Shown here: in pieces, positions 54,889-58,270 of the stretch
Layout of the letters: each line of letters begins with the position of its first letter
How positions within the stretch are numbered: the stretch's first letter is position 1
Assembly (NCBI RefSeq): GCF_008831285.2
Contig: NW_022204837.1
Span: 1-58,270 of the forward strand
Length of the DNA stretch: 58,270 nucleotides
Direction: 5' to 3'
Origin: Nymphaea colorata
Taxonomy: Eukaryota > Streptophyta > Magnoliopsida > Nymphaeales > Nymphaeaceae
The notes under the pieces: generated by a model
Told to the model about the DNA's origin: nothing
Database searches by the model: none
What the model saw: only the letters and a program-made list of their open reading frames with translations
Made by a program: the position numbers and the translations under genes

Positions 54889-56491
54889 TCATAGCGTCGT
54901 GCTCAGCTTCCGGATCAAACGCAGGATCTACAACTGGTTGCTCGTTATCTGCAACTCCTACCTGTCGTGGGCCTTTAACTGCGATTTGCGCTTCAGCTTC
55001 TACATGTTGCGCTTCAGCTAGGAGAGCTAAGCTCCTGCTGCACTCTTCTCTACTAGAATACCCTGCGGTCGTCGAGCGTCTTTTGGCCGACTGCGTAGAT
55101 GGGTCCTGATTTGGGATATTTCTCCATGAGTTCTACGATGTGGTAGAGGGCGCTCTGGTAGGGGCCCATTTAGTTGTCGTACAGTTACTTTTCTATCTTT
55201 TCCTTGATGAGGTGGCCCTAGTTGGAGGAGAGCATGGACATCCTGCTGACGAAGCTCATTTCCATCTTGGAGCTGTCCTTCATTTCGCTTTTTTTTCGGC
55301 TCCTGATGCTCTTCTTGGAGTCGTTTCGGGCCATCTGCTTGTCCTTGGAGGACTTCCTGGAGGATGCCACCGAGTGGGCCTTCTACGAGCCTTGATCCCG
55401 ATTCTCCCGCACTTCCTCTTGGTACTTGAAGGATTCTTCGACCAGGTTGTGGTTGTTGCTCAGGTAGTAGTTGCTGCTCGGAGGGACGAACTCGATCTAC
55501 TGCTCCTATTTGATCTCGTCATAGTCGCGCTCTTCACGCTTGTGAGCGGGATTAAATGATTAAATGGCGTCGTTGGAGAAGTAAACTTGGTGGTTTTTCT
55601 AGGAGGAGAAGGAACTGACTGGGTTTTTCCGACTTTCTTCGATGTTTTCGCCAGATCCATCGTAGGAGCTTGAACGATTGCTGCTCTCATTCCTGGAAGC
55701 TTTCATCCTCTGCCGAGACTACTTCGACTTGCCGTATTTGTTGGGAGTGGCTGCCTTCTCCAGCCTCTTCGGTGATTATATCTTGATCTATACGCTGATT
55801 TTGGACGACTTTACATCGCTGTTCTTCCTACTGTTCTTTTGGGGACTGAGACTGGGATCCTTCCTCCTGTCGAATTACATCTTGATTGCCTATTTGATCT
55901 TTGCGATCCTTTCCTTTTCATCTGAAAACAACTCATCATCTTCGTTGAATTAGTTGATTTCATGGGACTCCTCATAGGTGATTTCGATGTTTTCCTGGTG
56001 GGTATGCTCGAATTCAGGTTTTTTACTAGTGCTTTCGTTCTTTTTGGAGAGGGAACTGCCAATCTATATCTTTTTGTAGCTTCCCTGCTACAGTTTGGAG
56101 GGCGAGGGGCGGTAGAGCTAGTTTATGATGCTTTATTCTAGCTTTCTCATAGTCTTTTGGTTTTATTGTTCCTCGCGACTGCTGTACTTATGGACGATGC
56201 TGTCGTTGCTGGCCTTGATGACCTGCGATTACTGGTTGCCAATTTTGGCGCTCTGGTGACGATGTGATGATTCTAATTCTTTTTCATGAGGATCATATTT
56301 TTGAAGTTCATCCTTTGGCTCTTGGTTTCTGACTACCTCGGCTTGGGGAGGGCTTCAGCCTTGGGCTGGTTCTCTGGCTACTTGGAGAGGCCTGACATGA
56401 TGGAGTTGTATTTCTGGAGGTAGTAGTTGGTGAGGAGCTCCTTTTGGACGTTGTCGAGTTGGCGCTGGCGTTAGCTTTTATAACTTTACAT
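54889..56491 (-). CDS. Ser/Glu-rich low-complexity protein
   Basis: About 534 residues from ATG 56489-56491 (MESYKSERQRQLDNVQKELL; codon 2 is UAA = Glu) to TGA 54889-54891. Largely disordered: long tracts of S, N, E and K (SSLSKKNESTSKKPEFEHTH, SSRKSSKDKQMARNDSKKS), with a short helical segment near the end (YQSALYHIVELMEKYPKSG) and a basic helical C-terminus. The stretch 56060-55030 is open without a break; breaks at about 56240 and 55020. UAR codons are frequent. It ends 42 bp upstream of the next gene's ATG, one of the tightest same-strand gaps here. Function unknown. Confidence 0.55.
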
Positions 56492-56613
56492 TAGGAAGAT
56501 TTATTATTAAATTTATTCATTATCAATATCCACCAGCCAGTCCCATCAATCACCACGATGATTATCCTAGTAAAGCTCAGTAAGGTTGGCAAAGTTAAAA
56601 GCTGGTAAATTTA

Positions 56614-58181
56614 TCATAGGCTAGTCCTCTCCATCATCGCTTCTATTTGCAGCTCCATCATGTTTAGCTCCTTCTCCCAATCGTTGTCCCTCTATCTTTA
56701 GATTGAATCCTCTTCGATCTCTTCGCAATGTTGTAGATGGGTGCTTTTTCGTACTGCCTGTCGGTGGCTAGGAAATCGGACTCGCCTGACTTGTACTTGC
56801 TGTTGTTTTTGTTGGAGGATGAGGAATCGCCGATCCTGTTGCTCTTCTTGTTTCGTGGAGGTTGGAGATGGAGTCGATGTCGTCGATGAAGAGGTTGCTG
56901 GTCTAGCTGAGCATGTTGAGGTTGCCATCTGAGTGCAGTCGTTCTATTCTCTCTGTGCTCCTGGCCTGCTTTTCGTAGCTGTTGATCTGGTCATGTTCCG
57001 ACCTCACTATGGTCAGTTTCTTCTCTAGGCTCTCCTCGTCTATCTGTTCATTGGCATTCATCTAATCTTCGACAAGTTTTCTATCTTTTCCTGCTCCTAA
57101 GCGTTGAGAGTACTATAGTTGGCGAACATTTTCAGCGATTTTGGATTAAGCTAAGGAGTGAATGTACACTCCTTGATTCCTTGTTCTATTTCTACCTCTC
57201 CACCTACAATTTTTCAGTCGATTCTTCTATATCTTGGTCAGAAGAGCCTCGTTCCGTTTAAGGAAGTCGTTGAATCCCTTCTCAGAGCCTTTCTTCTCCT
57301 TGGGGCTGGCTTCTCTTCTCCTGCTCTATCTTGGAGGTGATGAGCTTGGACTGGTACAAAGGAGTTCTTTTTTCACTGATCCTGGATGCAATTTCAATTG
57401 AATACTGATTGATTTCAGGAGTGAAGGAGTATTCTGACTTTTGCTAGTTCGCTTCTGGTTCATCCTTTCGCCGTCCTTGTAGAGCCTCCAGTAGACGTCT
57501 GAGATTTAGCTTTAGATGGACTGGTTGTATCCCATGTTCCTTTGGGCGTGCAGCTACTCCTCGTAGATAGTTTCCATTTCTATCTTTTTTTCCTTCAATT
57601 TTTCTCCGTACTCGATGAGCCTGTCTTCGACTCTGCCGATCATCTGTTTGGTGATCCTTCTGCTATTTTTATCTATTTTGGGATGGAATTCATCTAAATA
57701 GTTCACTCTCTACTTTAGGCGGATTCGTTTAGCTACTATCCTCCTCTTGATCGTATGTAGCTGTTAAATCTCTATTGCCATGCCTTGATAGGACCCTTGT
57801 GCTCGCAATCTTTGAGAAGCTTAGGCTCCTTGTATTTACTCTACTTCAGCTGTTAGAACTATCGCTACTTTTCCTATCTTTTTTCCTCTCTCTTTCTTTC
57901 GAGCTTAGATTCCACTCCTTGCTTCCACTGCACATTTTTATGATACAATTCTTCAGGTTTAACCGATGCCTTCTTCTAGTTGATCAGGTTGGTTTTGGGT
58001 TTATTTTTGGTTTGATCTTTTCCTCCTGCTATTCGATCTGAAACCACATCTTCCTGAACTGCTCATATTCTGACTTCTATTTTTATACTCGTTTCTTTTC
58101 GGCCCAATGGTAGTACTGAAAGTTTCTGTTCTTATTCTTATTGTCGAAGTCCAGGAATTAGTTTTTGAATATGTAATCCAT
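56614..58181 (-). CDS. Coiled-coil protein with RLY/FxPxIN modules (subtelomeric)
   Basis: About 525 residues, ATG 58179-58181 (MDYIFKNEFLDFDNKN) to TGA 56614-56616. Highly charged and helical (LERKREEKREEKEREFEQLK), then modules similar in style to the gene at 1471-3511: DVYWRLYKDGERMNQK followed by KSEYSFTPEINQYSIEIASR. The C-terminal part has IDEESLEKKLTIVRSEHDQI and ends MMELQIEAMMERTSL. Several one-base breaks. The ATG is 35 bp from the telomere; codons upstream of it stay open to the telomere (YIIAYNDQS precedes the Met), so truncation at the chromosome end cannot be excluded, although a TATA-like ATTATATAATC lies there. Confidence 0.55.
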
Positions 58182-58216
58182 CGATTGGTCGTTATATGCG
58201 ATTATATAATCATCAT

Positions 58217-58270
58217 GGGGTTGGGGTTGGGGTTGGGGTTGGGGTTGGGGTTGGGGGGGGTTGGGTTGGG
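58217..58270. repeat. Right telomere (G4T2 repeats)
   Basis: Tandem GGGGTT units, the reverse complement of the left end, so both ends are capped. Irregular near the tip: a run of eight G (58253-58260) and two GGGTT-type units. Confidence 0.97.

Noticed and set aside
1-58270. Standard Tetrahymena/Paramecium code (UAR = Gln)
   Set aside because: UAR falls at near-invariant Glu positions in kinases, RING and dynein (DLKPEN, YKEAF, CSICLE, SGEIP). One site in V-ATPase subunit E (LILxGLIKLLEP) is often Gln, but Glu occurs there in yeast too.
1-58270. tRNA, rRNA, CRISPR, transposase or integrase features
   Set aside because: None could be recognised by eye in the spacers or on either strand; a covariance-model scan would be needed to exclude a tRNA or small RNA.

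Overview
The window is a complete linear chromosome of 58,270 bp. It opens with C4A2 repeats (1-62) and closes with G4T2 repeats (58217-58270), so both telomeres are present. Telomeres at this size, very short introns, tight gene packing and in-frame UAA/UAG codons identify a ciliate macronuclear chromosome. The code can be read from the sequence. UGA is the only stop used. UAA and UAG fall where families have glutamate: the E of HxDLKPEN in a kinase (23461-23463), the E of YKEAF in a NEK kinase (4747-4749), the E after CxxCL in a RING finger (25530-25532), and SGEIP in a dynein (43873-43875, UAA). UAR = Glu is the code known from peritrichs (NCBI table 30), so the organism is probably a peritrich-like oligohymenophorean, not Tetrahymena or Paramecium (UAR = Gln). 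Ten introns that restore conserved domains are all 20 or 21 nt and all begin GTA and end AG.

Layout. 0.1-5.9 kb: two divergent coiled-coil genes, a NEK kinase, a possible small ORF and a Rab GTPase. 6.0-14.6 kb: a CFAP47-like central-apparatus gene. 14.7-22.6 kb: AT-rich stretch with a large unknown gene and a coiled-coil TLDc gene. 22.8-29.5 kb: STK32-like kinase, coiled-coil protein, RING protein, RFC3, alpha-helical protein. 29.6-38.8 kb: tandem V-ATPase subunit E paralogues, class-3 lipase, small Tim, FLVCR-like MFS transporter, CCDC47, SLC35B-like transporter, degenerate histidine phosphatase, Ser/Asn/Lys repeat protein. 38.8-52.8 kb: an outer-arm dynein heavy chain of the DNAH5/8 type. 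52.9-58.2 kb: four coiled-coil or low-complexity genes reaching to within 35 bp of the right telomere.

The genes are eukaryotic housekeeping and ciliary functions (axoneme, vesicle traffic, ER, V-ATPase, replication clamp loader) with no operon logic; neighbours are 24-330 bp apart. No viral, toxin, CRISPR, tRNA or rRNA feature was recognised.

Caution: most long genes carry single-base frame breaks. Nearly every one is repaired by adding one base to a short G, C or A run, so I read them as under-called homopolymers in the assembly, not as pseudogenes. Coordinates below span whole genes across such breaks.
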